Shown here piece after piece: positions 17,575 through 25,773 of a DNA stretch of 64,000 nt. Numbering within the stretch: the stretch's first letter is position 1; each line of letters begins with the position of its first letter. The notes beneath the pieces were generated by a model. The model was not told the DNA's origin. It made no database searches and saw only the letters and a list, made by a program, of their open reading frames with translations. The stretch comes from JALZKA01 sp963786495 (lineage in GTDB: Bacteria; Actinomycetota; Thermoleophilia; Solirubrobacterales; 70-9). The stretch covers positions 31,831 to 95,830 of the forward strand of contig CAWAZL010000005.1 of assembly GCA_963786495.1 (NCBI GenBank). The letters run 5' to 3'. The position numbers and the translations under genes are program-made.

Positions 17575-17578
17575 CCCC
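17411..17578. repeat. Array of four GGGGTCTGACCCC palindromes at ~50-bp spacing
   Basis: Perfect 13-nt palindromes (six bases, central T, six bases) lie at 17411-17423, 17462-17474, 17516-17528 and 17566-17578. They start 51, 54 and 50 bp apart. The first three are read in frame as GLTP in the hydrolase tail. The fourth carries that gene's stop codon and encodes residues 6-9 of the following ABC ATPase. Single copies occur at 31312-31324 and 60304-60316. Confidence 0.9.
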
Positions 17579-18310
17579 ACAGTCGCAACCGAGAGCTCCG
17601 CGGTCCGCTGCGAAGGCCTCAGCAAGCGCTACGGCGAGGGCGAAGCATCAGTCCTGGCCGTCGACAACGTCTCGCTCGATTTCCCCCACGGGCAGCTGAC
17701 GTCGATCGTCGGGCCGTCCGGCTCGGGCAAGTCGACGCTCATGCACGTCCTGGCCGGGCTCGACCGGCCGACGGACGGCCACGCGTGGGTCGACGGCACC
17801 GAGATCACGGGCTTGAAGGACACTGAGCTGACCGAGCTCCGCCGCGACAAGCTCGGCTTCATCTTTCAGTTCTTCAACCTGATCCCCGTCCTTTCGGCGG
17901 AGGAGAACGTGACGCTGCCGATGCGGATCGCGGGCAAGGACGCCGACCCCGAATGGCTCGATCAGCTGCTCCAGACCGTCGGCATCGCCGACCGTCGCAA
18001 GCACCGCCCCGCCGAGCTCTCGGGCGGGCAGCAGCAGCGAGTCGCCGTCGCTCGCGCGCTGATCTCCAAGCCCGCCGTCGTCTTCGCCGATGAGCCGACC
18101 GGCAACCTCGATTCGACCTCCTCATCACAGGTGCTGGAGCTCCTCCGAGCCTCGGTGGACGAGCTGAGCCGGACGGTGGTGATCGTCACGCACGACCCGC
18201 GCGTCGCCTCATACGCGGACCGCGTCGTCCTCCTCGTCGACGGCAAGATCGCGGAGGACACAGCCGTCCAGGGCGAGGACCAGGTCCTCCAGCTGATGCG
18301 CTCCGTCTGA
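17552..18310 (+). CDS. ABC transporter ATP-binding protein, MacB/LolD type
   Basis: The 252-residue ATPase has Walker A GPSGSGKST, the signature LSGGQQQRVAVARAL, Walker B VVFADEPTGNLD and the H-loop IVTHDP. The FQFFNLIPVLSAEENV Q-loop is typical of the MacB/LolD/FtsE family that pairs with FtsX-like permeases. The permease gene follows after 3 bp. The ATG at 17552 is preferred over a TTG one codon earlier. A palindrome falls within its first ten codons. Such mechanotransmission exporters handle lipoproteins, peptides or antibiotics; the cargo is unknown. Confidence 0.92.
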   Translation: MSTSLGSDPTVATESSAVRCEGLSKRYGEGEASVLAVDNVSLDFPHGQLTSIVGPSGSGKSTLMHVLAGLDRPTDGHAWVDGTEITGLKDTELTELRRDKLGFIFQFFNLIPVLSAEENVTLPMRIAGKDADPEWLDQLLQTVGIADRRKHRPAELSGGQQQRVAVARALISKPAVVFADEPTGNLDSTSSSQVLELLRASVDELSRTVVIVTHDPRVASYADRVVLLVDGKIAEDTAVQGEDQVLQLMRSV

Positions 18311-18313
18311 GAT

Positions 18314-20896
18314 TTGTTCAGCCTCGCGATCAGAAACCTCTTCGCACGGAAGTTCCGTGCGATCTCGACGGCCTCGTCCGTCTTCTTCGGCGTGGCGATG
18401 GTGTCGGGCACGCTCCTGATCAACGAGTCGATCAACACCTCGTTCGACAGCCTCTTCACGGAGGTCAACTCGGGGGTTGACGTGACCGTGCGCGACCGCG
18501 AGGCGGTCGAGGACCCGTTCGGGCAGGCTCCGTCGCCGGGATTCGAAGCCGAAGCTCTGGAGACGGTCGAGGACGTCGAGGGCGTGGCCTTCGCGGAAGG
18601 CGTCATCGCCGACACCCGCATCACGATCCTGGGCGAGGACGGCGACCGGATCGGCCCGCCGTCCGGCGGTCCTCCCCACATCGCGCTCTCAGCGGTTTCA
18701 AACGAGCGGTTCGAAGCACTGACAGTGGTCGATGGCGAGGGGCCGGCCGCTGCGGACGAGATCGCGCTCGACGAAGACTCCGCCGACGAGGAGGGCTTCG
18801 AGATCGGCGACCAGATCACCGTCACGGGCGCTGCGGGCGCTTCCGACTACACCCTCGTCGGGACGACGCAGTTCGGCTCGGGCGACACGTCGCTTGGCGC
18901 CAGCCTGGCTCAGTTCACGCTGGAAGAGGCGCAGCGGCTGACCGGCAAGGAGGGCCGCTTTGACGAGATCGACGTCGCGGCCGAGGAAGGAACGTCGGCC
19001 GAGGGGCTTGCCGTTCGGGTGAAAGAGGCCGTCGGGCCGAAGTTCGACGTGAGGACCGGTGCGGAAACGGCCGAGGAGGATGCGGGCGACATCACCGAGG
19101 GCTTTGGTTTCCTCACCACCGCGCTCCTGGTCTTCGCCGGCATCTCGGTCTTTGTCGGCGGCTTCCTGATCTTCAACACCTTCTCGATCACCGTCGTCCA
19201 GCGGACGCGCGAGTTCGCGATGCTGCGGACACTGGGCGCCTCGTCGCGCCAGGTGCTTGGCGCGGTGCTGACCGAGGCAACGCTGATCGGGCTCCTCGCC
19301 TCAGCGCTGGGAATCGCCGGCGGCTACGTCTTCGTCGAGCTAACGAAGCTGATGTTCGAGGCAAGCGGCTTCGAGCTGCCGGTCACGGGCCTGAAGCTGA
19401 CAACCCAGGCCGTGGTCATCCCCATCGCCGTCGGCCTTGGCGCCACGATCATCTCGGCGCTCATCCCCGCGGTGAGGGCAACGCGCGTTGCGCCCCTCGA
19501 GGCGCTGCGCGAGACCGGCGGAGCGACGGAACTGGCCCAGCGCTCGTCGCGGACGCGGACCATCATCGCGACCGTCCTGCTCGTGATCGCCCTGACGCTT
19601 CTGGGGCTCGGCTTGTTCGTCGCCGACGAGGAAGGGGCCGCGCTCTCGCAGATGGGCGGCGGCCTCATCCTGTTGTTCATCGCGCTGGCGATGCTCGGCG
19701 GCCGCTTCGTGCCGCCAATCGTTGGCGTCATCGGCGCTCCCATCGAGAAGCTGCGCGGCATCACGGGCCGCCTTGCGCGCGAGAACGCCAAGCGCGAGCC
19801 GCAGCGGACCGCGACCACGGCCGCTGCGCTCATGATTGGCGTGGCGCTGATCGTCTTCGTGGGCGTCTTCTCGTCTTCGGTGAAGGCATCGCTCTCAAAC
19901 GCAATCGACGAGCAGCTTGCCGGCGACCTGGCGATCTTGAACAAGGACGGCTTCTCCCCCATCCCGTCGCGGATAGCCGAGGAAGTGGCCGAGATCGAGG
20001 GAATCGGCGTCGTCGCCCCGACAGCGAACCTCACAGCGGAGGTCGTCGAGAAGCGCGAGGACGAGTTCATCAGCGGCCTCGATCCCGAGCCGGCGTCGCA
20101 GGTCTTCAACCTCGATTGGGAGGACGGCGACGACCAGACACTCGCGGAGCTTGGGTCGGGCGAGGCCATCGGCGAGGTCGGCTGGGCCGAGACCAACTCC
20201 GTCGACGTCGGCGACGAGTTGACGCTCGTCGGTCCCGACGGCGCGCGGGTCTCGATCGAGATCGTCGGCCTCGTGAACGATGACGCCGGGCTCGTCGTGG
20301 AATCGATTGCGATCACCAGGGACAGCATGCGCGACGACCTGGGAGCGGACTTCGACGCGACCGTTCTCATGAACTACGCCGAGGGCGCGGATCCCGACGG
20401 GACGCGAGAGAGCGTCGACACGTTTCTCGAAGAGCGGTTCCCGGACACGGAGAGCCGGAACCAGGCCGAGATCAAGGAGGATCAGGAAAGCCAGCTGGAT
20501 CAGCTGGTGAGCCTTATCTACATCCTGTTGGGCCTGTCCGTGATCGTCTCGATCTTCGGCGTCGTGAACACCCTCGCGCTCACGATCCTCGAGCGGACGC
20601 GCGAGCTCGGAATGCTGCGCGCCATCGGCACCTCGCGCAGCCAGGTTCGGCGCCTCGTGCGCTACGAGTCGGTGATCAACGCCCTGCTGGGGACGATTGT
20701 TGGCGCGGTCGTCGGCTTGTTGCTTGCGGTAGCCGCGGTCTCGGCGTTGGCCGATGAGGGCCTGGACCTGTCGGTGCCGGTGACGCTGCCGATCGTCGTT
20801 TTGGTCGCCGCCCTCATCCTGGGCGTGCTCGCAGCGATCCGTCCTGCGCGCCGCGCGTCACGGCTCGATGTGATCGAGGCGCTCCAGTACGAGTAG
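18314..20896 (+). CDS. FtsX-like ABC transporter permease (MacB superfamily, two permease domains)
   Basis: The 860-residue protein starts at a TTG 3 bp after the ATPase gene. An N-terminal transmembrane segment (about residues 15-35) precedes a large extracytoplasmic MacB-like periplasmic domain. Then come three TM helices near residues 260-395 with FAMLRTLGASSRQVLGAVLTEA, a central pair of TM helices, a second extracytoplasmic domain, and three more helices near residues 730-850 with LGMLRAIGTSRSQVRRLVRYE. Two FtsX domains in one chain are typical of actinobacterial exporters of this type. It works with the preceding ATPase. Confidence 0.9.
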   Translation: MFSLAIRNLFARKFRAISTASSVFFGVAMVSGTLLINESINTSFDSLFTEVNSGVDVTVRDREAVEDPFGQAPSPGFEAEALETVEDVEGVAFAEGVIADTRITILGEDGDRIGPPSGGPPHIALSAVSNERFEALTVVDGEGPAAADEIALDEDSADEEGFEIGDQITVTGAAGASDYTLVGTTQFGSGDTSLGASLAQFTLEEAQRLTGKEGRFDEIDVAAEEGTSAEGLAVRVKEAVGPKFDVRTGAETAEEDAGDITEGFGFLTTALLVFAGISVFVGGFLIFNTFSITVVQRTREFAMLRTLGASSRQVLGAVLTEATLIGLLASALGIAGGYVFVELTKLMFEASGFELPVTGLKLTTQAVVIPIAVGLGATIISALIPAVRATRVAPLEALRETGGATELAQRSSRTRTIIATVLLVIALTLLGLGLFVADEEGAALSQMGGGLILLFIALAMLGGRFVPPIVGVIGAPIEKLRGITGRLARENAKREPQRTATTAAALMIGVALIVFVGVFSSSVKASLSNAIDEQLAGDLAILNKDGFSPIPSRIAEEVAEIEGIGVVAPTANLTAEVVEKREDEFISGLDPEPASQVFNLDWEDGDDQTLAELGSGEAIGEVGWAETNSVDVGDELTLVGPDGARVSIEIVGLVNDDAGLVVESIAITRDSMRDDLGADFDATVLMNYAEGADPDGTRESVDTFLEERFPDTESRNQAEIKEDQESQLDQLVSLIYILLGLSVIVSIFGVVNTLALTILERTRELGMLRAIGTSRSQVRRLVRYESVINALLGTIVGAVVGLLLAVAAVSALADEGLDLSVPVTLPIVVLVAALILGVLAAIRPARRASRLDVIEALQYE

Positions 20897-20903
20897 CGAA
20901 GGC

Positions 20904-21368
20904 TCAGCCGCCGTGGGAGCGGAGCTGGTAGGTGCCCTCGGTCGTCGCGACGACCTCGCCCGCTTCGTCCGTGAGCGTCGTCTCGAAGACAAACTCTGCC
21001 TTGCCCTCGGCCGACGCCTTCTCGCTCAGCTCGGCGACGAGCTCGTCGGACATCGAGGCTTCGGCGAATACGGCTCCGGTCGCGGGCCAGCGGAAATTGA
21101 TCGAGAGGCCCTTGACGACGGGGTAGAACTTCGTCATGTCGAACGTCGAGAGGGCGATTGCGCCGCCAAGGAGCTCGGCGGCCGTGAAGAGCACCCCGGC
21201 GTACATCGTGCCGATGTGGTTTCCGTTGCCTTCGAAGGGCGTCTTCGACCTGACGTAGCCGGGCCGAAGCTCGACGACTTCGATCCCCATATCGGCGGCG
21301 CGGGGAATCGTTTGGGCCAGAACCGTGTTGAAGAGATCGGGCGTGGCGGTCGGCATTTCGGTGTTCAC
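20904..21368 (-). CDS. Hotdog-fold thioesterase, DUF4442/PaaI-like
   Basis: The 154-residue protein has the hotdog pattern GNHIGTMYAGVLFTAAELLGGA, then KFYPVVKGLSINFRWPATG, and a C-terminal strand set with EFVFETTLTDEAGEVVATTEGTY. This resembles the DUF4442 and YiiD C-terminal acyl-CoA thioesterase families. The ATG at 21368 is the outer start; an ATG at 21356 is also possible. It is divergent from the secreted-protein gene at 21425. Confidence 0.8.
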   Translation of the reverse strand: MNTEMPTATPDLFNTVLAQTIPRAADMGIEVVELRPGYVRSKTPFEGNGNHIGTMYAGVLFTAAELLGGAIALSTFDMTKFYPVVKGLSINFRWPATGAVFAEASMSDELVAELSEKASAEGKAEFVFETTLTDEAGEVVATTEGTYQLRSHGG

Positions 21369-21424
21369 GACCGGGCACCCTATCTGTACGGTTTGCGAAC
21401 GATCAATCGATGCCGGGAGGGAAG

Positions 21425-21853
21425 ATGCGACAGGGAATAGCGATTGCGATAGCCGCCAGCGCGGCCGGGGTCTTGGCGGCTGTGGCGCTTGGAAGCTCGA
21501 CGACTTACACCGGCTCGGCTCTCACCGACACCGACGCAACGATCGAGCTCAAGATCACCGATGGCGAAGAGCGGCGGGTAAAGCAGGTCATCGTCAAGGG
21601 GATCCAGTACAGCGGCGGCTCCTGTGTCGGGTCGGGGCGCACTCCCAAGGCAAAGCTCAAGGGCGACTTCCGCGTCAAGGGAAACGGCGAGTTCCGCGCT
21701 GTTGGCGGCGCGGAGACGAACGATCCGCTGACGGACGGCCAATTGAACGTGATCGGCGATGCGACCAGGAACAAGGTCACCGGCCACATGAAGTTCATTT
21801 TCGGCAAGGACGGCTGCGACTCCAACGTCGAAGTCTTCAAGGCGACGAGATAG
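21425..21853 (+). CDS. Small secreted protein of unknown function
   Basis: The 142-residue product begins with a signal peptide (MRQGIAIAIAASAAGVLAAVAL). The mature part is predicted mostly beta, with two cysteines near positions 73 and 131 that could form a disulphide. A purine-rich ribosome binding site (GGGAGGGAAG) lies directly before the ATG at 21425, which is preferred over an ATG five codons upstream. I do not recognise the family. Its stop at 21851-21853 overlaps the apparent start region of the zinc-finger gene. Confidence 0.7.
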   Translation: MRQGIAIAIAASAAGVLAAVALGSSTTYTGSALTDTDATIELKITDGEERRVKQVIVKGIQYSGGSCVGSGRTPKAKLKGDFRVKGNGEFRAVGGAETNDPLTDGQLNVIGDATRNKVTGHMKFIFGKDGCDSNVEVFKATR

Positions 21854-22200
21854 CCGCCGAGCTTGATCTGACGGCGATCGAGGCCAAGCTGCGCGAGCGG
21901 CTGGCCGAGATCGGCGCGGAGATCGAGGAGCTGACGAAGCCTCCCGAGGACACCGGGGGAATCTCGTTCGGCAAGCGGATCGGCGAGGGCACCTCGCAGG
22001 CGATCGACCGGTTCGCGGAGGTGGGTGTCGCCCAGGAGCTCGAGCCGCTGAAGGAGCGCATCGAGCGAGCGCTGGTGAAGCTCGATGAGGGCAGCTACGG
22101 CAAGTGCGACAACTGCGGCAAGGAGATCGCGCCGGGGCGGCTCAACGCCGCGCCCGAGAGCGCCCTCTGCATCGACTGCGCGACGCGGAACGTGCGGTAG
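21850..22200 (+). CDS. DksA/TraR-type zinc finger protein (start uncertain)
   Basis: About 116 residues: a charged coiled-coil N-terminal half (AKLRERLAEIGAEIEELTKPPEDTGG, split by the usual turn) followed by a C4 zinc finger with CDNCGKEIAPGRLNA and CIDCA. This is the DksA/TraR/YteA pattern, a group that binds RNA polymerase or acts as a general stress protein. No ATG, GTG or TTG occurs in frame near the expected N-terminus. The reading begins around an ATA at 21850 or a CTG at 21868, so either a rare start is used or one base is wrong. I give 21850 as an approximate start. Confidence 0.75.
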   Translation: MAAELDLTAIEAKLRERLAEIGAEIEELTKPPEDTGGISFGKRIGEGTSQAIDRFAEVGVAQELEPLKERIERALVKLDEGSYGKCDNCGKEIAPGRLNAAPESALCIDCATRNVR

Positions 22201-22215
22201 GGCTCTCCACGAACT

Positions 22216-22246
22216 GGTGCCAGGCACCGTTCCGGTGCCAGGCACT
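22216..22246. repeat. Pair of GGTGCCAGGCACC palindromes at a convergent gene junction
   Basis: A perfect 13-nt palindrome at 22216-22228 is followed after 5 bp by a near-perfect copy at 22234-22246 (last base T instead of C, still pairing as G-U). Each copy is self-complementary, and the two can also pair with each other to make a 13-bp stem with one central mismatch and a 5-nt loop. It lies between the ends of the zinc-finger gene and the opposing gene at 22250, so it could end transcription from both sides. Confidence 0.75.
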
Positions 22247-22249
22247 TGG

Positions 22250-22582
22250 CTAAGGGGCCCAGCGGCCGCCCGATTTGGCCCATTCGACCATGTGGTCGGC
22301 TGAACAGAAGGCGTCAGGGATGCGGTGGGCGTCGCGGTGGCGGACCAAGACGACGTGTGCTTCGGTGAGCTCTTCGCCGCAGTGGGCGCACTCGGTGTGG
22401 GAGTCGGTTCCCTCGGGCTCGGTGAACTCGCCTGGGTCCCAGCGGGCCCCACGGATGCCCCACGGCACGACGTGCTCGAGACGGCAGAAGACGGCGCTTC
22501 TCTCCCCGGCCGGCTCGTAGGCGCGGAAGCCGTCGCCGGCCTCGACCGACGCTCCGCACCAGGTGCAGGTTTCCTCAGGCAT
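22250..22582 (-). CDS. Putative zinc-binding protein with two CxxC-type clusters
   Basis: The 110-residue protein has CTWCGASVEAG with a downstream FCRLEHVVPWG, and a second unit ECAHCGEEL with FCSADHMVEWA. Each unit has a CxxC pair followed ~30 residues later by C-x3-H, so two zinc sites are likely and the halves look like an internal duplication. The ATG at 22582 was preferred. A longer start at 22663 would run over the first codons of the divergent dehydrogenase gene. I do not recognise a named family. Confidence 0.7.
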   Translation of the reverse strand: MPEETCTWCGASVEAGDGFRAYEPAGERSAVFCRLEHVVPWGIRGARWDPGEFTEPEGTDSHTECAHCGEELTEAHVVLVRHRDAHRIPDAFCSADHMVEWAKSGGRWAP

Positions 22583-22653
22583 CACAACCACCGGCACACG
22601 CTTGATTCGCGACTTGCGTCGCTCGAATTGAGCATCGGATAGCGTCGCCTTCC

Positions 22654-23730
22654 ATGGAGCCACTTCGCATTGTTGCGCTCGACGGGGACGAAACCGGGCA
22701 GGAGCTGCTCGAGCAGTCGCTTCGCTTCCTTGACGACAATGTTCTCGGCGTTGACGTCGAGGTCGAGCGCTTCGACCTTTCGCTCGAGAACAGGCGCAAT
22801 ACGAACAACTCCGTCGTCGAAGAAGCGGCCAAGCGCATGGCCGAGACAGGCCTGGGTCTCAAGGCGGCGACGATCACCCCCGAGGGCGCCGACGACGTCG
22901 GTAGCCCGAACCGCATCCTGCGCGAGGCCATCGGCGGCAAGGTCATCGTCCGCACCGGCCGGCGCATTCCGGGCGTGACGCCCGTCGCGGGCGTCCACCA
23001 CCCCATCTCGGTCTGCCGGATGGCGGTCGGAGACGCGTACGGCGCCGAGCAGTGGCGCGAGGGTGAGGGCGCCACCGAGGTGGCGCTTCGGACGGAGCGG
23101 ATCGTCCGCGGCGACTGCACGGCGGTGGCGGAGTTCTCCTTCCGCGAGGCGGCGCGGCTCGGCGGACGCGTCTACGGCGGGCCGAAGTGGACGGTTAGCC
23201 CCGTCTACGAGGGGATGCTGAAGGAGGAGATGGACGCTGCGGCCGAGCGCCACCCCGACATCGAGTACCAGCCGGTCCTGATCGACGCGACACTCGCGGG
23301 CCTGGTCTCGGGCGCAGGGACCGAGCCGCTCGTCATCCCTTGCCTCAACCGCGACGGCGACCTCCTGTCCGACCTTGTGCTGCCACTTTTCGGCTCGATC
23401 GCCGGCGCCGAATCGGTGCTTCTAGCGCTCGACGGCGACCTCGAGCCGTCAGCTGCGATGGCGGAGGCGCCGCACGGAACGGCGCCTGCGCTACTCGGCA
23501 AGGACATCGCGAATCCGATGGCGATGATCCTCGCGGTCGCAGCGCTCCTCCACCACGGCGGCGCCGAGAGCCAGTCGCGCGCTGTGTACGAAGGGGTGTT
23601 GGAAACGGTCGCGGCGGGCACCAGAACTCCTGATTTGAAGGGCCACGCAGGCACAACCGAGTTCACCGACGCAGTGATCCAAGCGGTGCAGCGCAAACTC
23701 GAGGTGTGGTCCAGCCTCGGTTCGGCATAG
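22654..23730 (+). CDS. Divergent isocitrate/isopropylmalate dehydrogenase family protein
   Basis: The 358-residue protein has the beta-decarboxylating dehydrogenase layout: a start with IVALDGDETGQELLEQSL, a metal/nucleotide region with NRDGDLLSDLVLPLFGSIAG, and a C-terminal block EAPHGTAPALLGKDIANP. This matches the family sequence in which Asp ligands and the adenine-binding HGSAPDIAGK-like loop occur. The usual N-x-F/Y-GDILSD block is altered to NRDGDLLSD, and the substrate-specifying SPNG/ENxR-type region differs from both LeuB and Icd. A true leuB lies at 55908-56966. Substrate is unknown. It is followed after only 14 bp by the liv genes. Confidence 0.78.
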   Translation: MEPLRIVALDGDETGQELLEQSLRFLDDNVLGVDVEVERFDLSLENRRNTNNSVVEEAAKRMAETGLGLKAATITPEGADDVGSPNRILREAIGGKVIVRTGRRIPGVTPVAGVHHPISVCRMAVGDAYGAEQWREGEGATEVALRTERIVRGDCTAVAEFSFREAARLGGRVYGGPKWTVSPVYEGMLKEEMDAAAERHPDIEYQPVLIDATLAGLVSGAGTEPLVIPCLNRDGDLLSDLVLPLFGSIAGAESVLLALDGDLEPSAAMAEAPHGTAPALLGKDIANPMAMILAVAALLHHGGAESQSRAVYEGVLETVAAGTRTPDLKGHAGTTEFTDAVIQAVQRKLEVWSSLGSA

Positions 23731-23744
23731 GATCACGCGCGGGT

Positions 23745-24767
23745 ATGGAAGCTGGCCAGATGACGGGCGCACCTAGGACGGGCCTCGGGTCCGCGCGCCG
23801 CTGGGCGAACGAGAACCCCGCGTGGATCGCGCTGGGGATCATGTTGTTCGTCGCGATCCTCCTCATCATCGGCGACGGCCTCGAAAAGTGGGGGCAGCGT
23901 CACGGTGAACGGTGTCGTCACCGGCTCCTACCTCGCGCTCGGTGCGATCGGCCTGACGCTGGTCTACGGGATTCTCAAGCTCGTCAACTTCGCCCACGGC
24001 GACATGCTGACGTTCGGCGCCTACATCGCGTTCACGTTCGATGTCACGCTCGACACGCCGCTCGTCGTCGCAGTCCTCGCAGGTGTCCTCGCAACCGCTG
24101 CATTCGGCATCGCCACCGAGCTCATCATGTGGCGCCCGATGCGAAAGAAGAAGGCCGGGATGCTGCAGCTGCTCCTGATGGCGCTCGGGCTGGCGTTCGT
24201 CCTTCGCAACATGATCCAGTTCATCTGGGGTGCGCGCCCGCGGCAGCTGGACTCCGACCGCACGTCTACCGTGGGCTGGTTCGAGGACTTGACGGGCCTG
24301 ACGATCGGCACCACCGAGCTCTACGTGGTCGTCATTGCATTCGTCGTCCTGTTCGCCGTCGCATGATGCTTCGTGCGACGTCGGCGGGGCGGCAGATGCG
24401 CGCGCTAGCCGACAACTTCGACCTTGCCGAGACGACGGGGATCGACACTGGGCGCGTCGTCCTGCTCACCTGGCTTCTGTCCGGCGCGCTAGCGGGGCTC
24501 GCGGGCATCATGCTGGTGGCTGCGAGCGGCGGCCTCTCGCCGAACACCGGGTTTTTCATCTTGCTGCCGTTGTTCGCCGCAGTCGTCCTTGGCGGAATCG
24601 GCAACGCCTATGGCGCGCTTGCGGGGGCGATGGTCATCGGTCTCGTCCAGGAGTGGTCGACGCTCGTGTTCGCTTCAGAGTGGAAGGTCGCGGTGAGCTT
24701 CATCGTCTTGATCCTGGTTCTGCTCGTGAAGCCTGAGGGCATCTTCGGGAAGGAGCGATCTCTGTGA
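23745..24767 (+). CDS. livH: Branched-chain amino acid ABC transporter permease LivH, frameshifted
   Basis: LivH is one of the two inner-membrane permeases of the branched-chain amino acid transporter. It is readable in three segments: an N-terminal helix (ALGIMLFVAILLIIGDGLE), then YLALGAIGLTLVYGILKLVN with FAHGDMLTFGAY, the family hallmark, and finally RATSAGRQMRALADNFDLAE through the helices ending in KPEGIFGKERSL. Breaks lie in a G5 run at 23890-23894 and near 24355-24362. Deleting one G repairs the first, and the second needs one added base. The stop overlaps the livM start by 4 bp. Confidence 0.88.
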   Translation: MEAGQMTGAPRTGLGSARRWANENPAWIALGIMLFVAILLIIGDGLEKWGQRHGERCRHRLLPRARCDRPDAGLRDSQARQLRPRRHADVRRLHRVHVRCHARHAARRRSPRRCPRNRCIRHRHRAHHVAPDAKEEGRDAAAAPDGARAGVRPSQHDPVHLGCAPAAAGLRPHVYRGLVRGLDGPDDRHHRALRGRHCIRRPVRRRMMLRATSAGRQMRALADNFDLAETTGIDTGRVVLLTWLLSGALAGLAGIMLVAASGGLSPNTGFFILLPLFAAVVLGGIGNAYGALAGAMVIGLVQEWSTLVFASEWKVAVSFIVLILVLLVKPEGIFGKERSL

Positions 24768-25773
24768 TCGAGAGTCTGCCTCTTGCGGTTTCGCTCGACT
24801 TCCTGTCGGCCTGGGACTTCTGGATCGGCGTCGGCATCCTGGCCGGGATCTACGGGATCTTCACGCTTGGCCTGCAGCTCAACGTCGGCTTCACCGGCGT
24901 CCTCAATTTCGGCCAGGCGGGCTTTATGGCGATCGGCGCCTACTCGTCGATCATCCTCACGGTCGACGTCGGTCTGCCCTTCTGCCTGAGCCTGCCGATC
25001 TCCGCCGGGATCACGATCATCGCGGCGCTCATCATCGGCATGTCATCGCTCCGGCTCCGCGCGGACTACTTCTCGATCGCGACGATCGCCTTCTCCGAGA
25101 TCATCCGCGACGTCGCTCAAAACGCTCGCGACCTGACGGGCGGAAACCAAGGCACGATCGACCTTGAGCTTGCGAACGACAACGGCTTCTACACGGACAC
25201 GTGGTACGACGCATCGGACTGGATTCAGGCGAACATGCTTGATCACGATCGGCCTGTCGGACTCGCAGTTCTCCGACATGCCGCTTCTTGCTGGTCGTTT
25301 GGGGGACGCTGATCCTGTTCGCCTTCGGCCTGAATCGCCTGATCCGCTCACCGTGGGGCCGGGTTTTGAGAGCGGTCCGTGAGGACGAGGACGCGGCGCG
25401 TGCGCTGGGCAAGAACGCGTTCTCCTACAAGCTCCAGTCGCTCTCGATCGCCGCCGTCCTGGGCGCGGTCTCCGGCTGGTTCCTCGCGATCAACCTCGAA
25501 TCGGTCTCGCAGGACTCCTTCGAGCCCCTCTACACGTTCCTCGGCTTCGCAGCCCTCGTTTTGGGTGGCCTGGCAAGCTTCTGGGGCGTATTAGTCGGGT
25601 CGACACTCCTATGGGTACTCCTCGAAGGCATGCGCTTTGCCGACCTCCCGTTCTCAGACGACAAGGACGCCGCGTTGCGCTTCGTCCTTGTCGGCTTGAT
25701 CCTGATCTTGCTCATGGCCTTCCGGCCGCAGGGCATCGCCGGCAACAAGGAGGAGATGGTGCTCGGTGACTGA
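24764..25773 (+). CDS. livM: Branched-chain amino acid ABC transporter permease LivM, frameshifted
   Basis: LivM is the second permease. Its hallmark NVGFTGVLNFGQAGFMAIGAY is at residues 37-57, and the EAA-like cytoplasmic loop RSPWGRVLRAVREDEDAARALG and terminal FRPQGI follow. The frame is interrupted at 25239-25240 and 25288-25289. In both places CTTG replaces an expected CTG, and removing one T each time restores the reading through GLSDSQFSDMPLL to the third segment. About 335 residues when repaired. It overlaps livG by 8 bp. Confidence 0.88.

Noticed and set aside
17411..17578. CRISPR array
   Set aside because: Repeats are only 13 nt, perfectly palindromic and part of coding sequence; there is no leader and no cas gene.
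17962..18825. Ser-rich minus-strand frame opposite the ABC ATPase and permease
   Set aside because: Composition (Ser/Arg/Thr-rich) is typical of antisense of GC-rich coding DNA, and it conflicts with two clear genes.
20662..21378. 238-residue minus-strand frame across the permease end and the thioesterase
   Set aside because: Low-complexity Arg-rich shadow; the thioesterase frame at 20904-21368 has family motifs.
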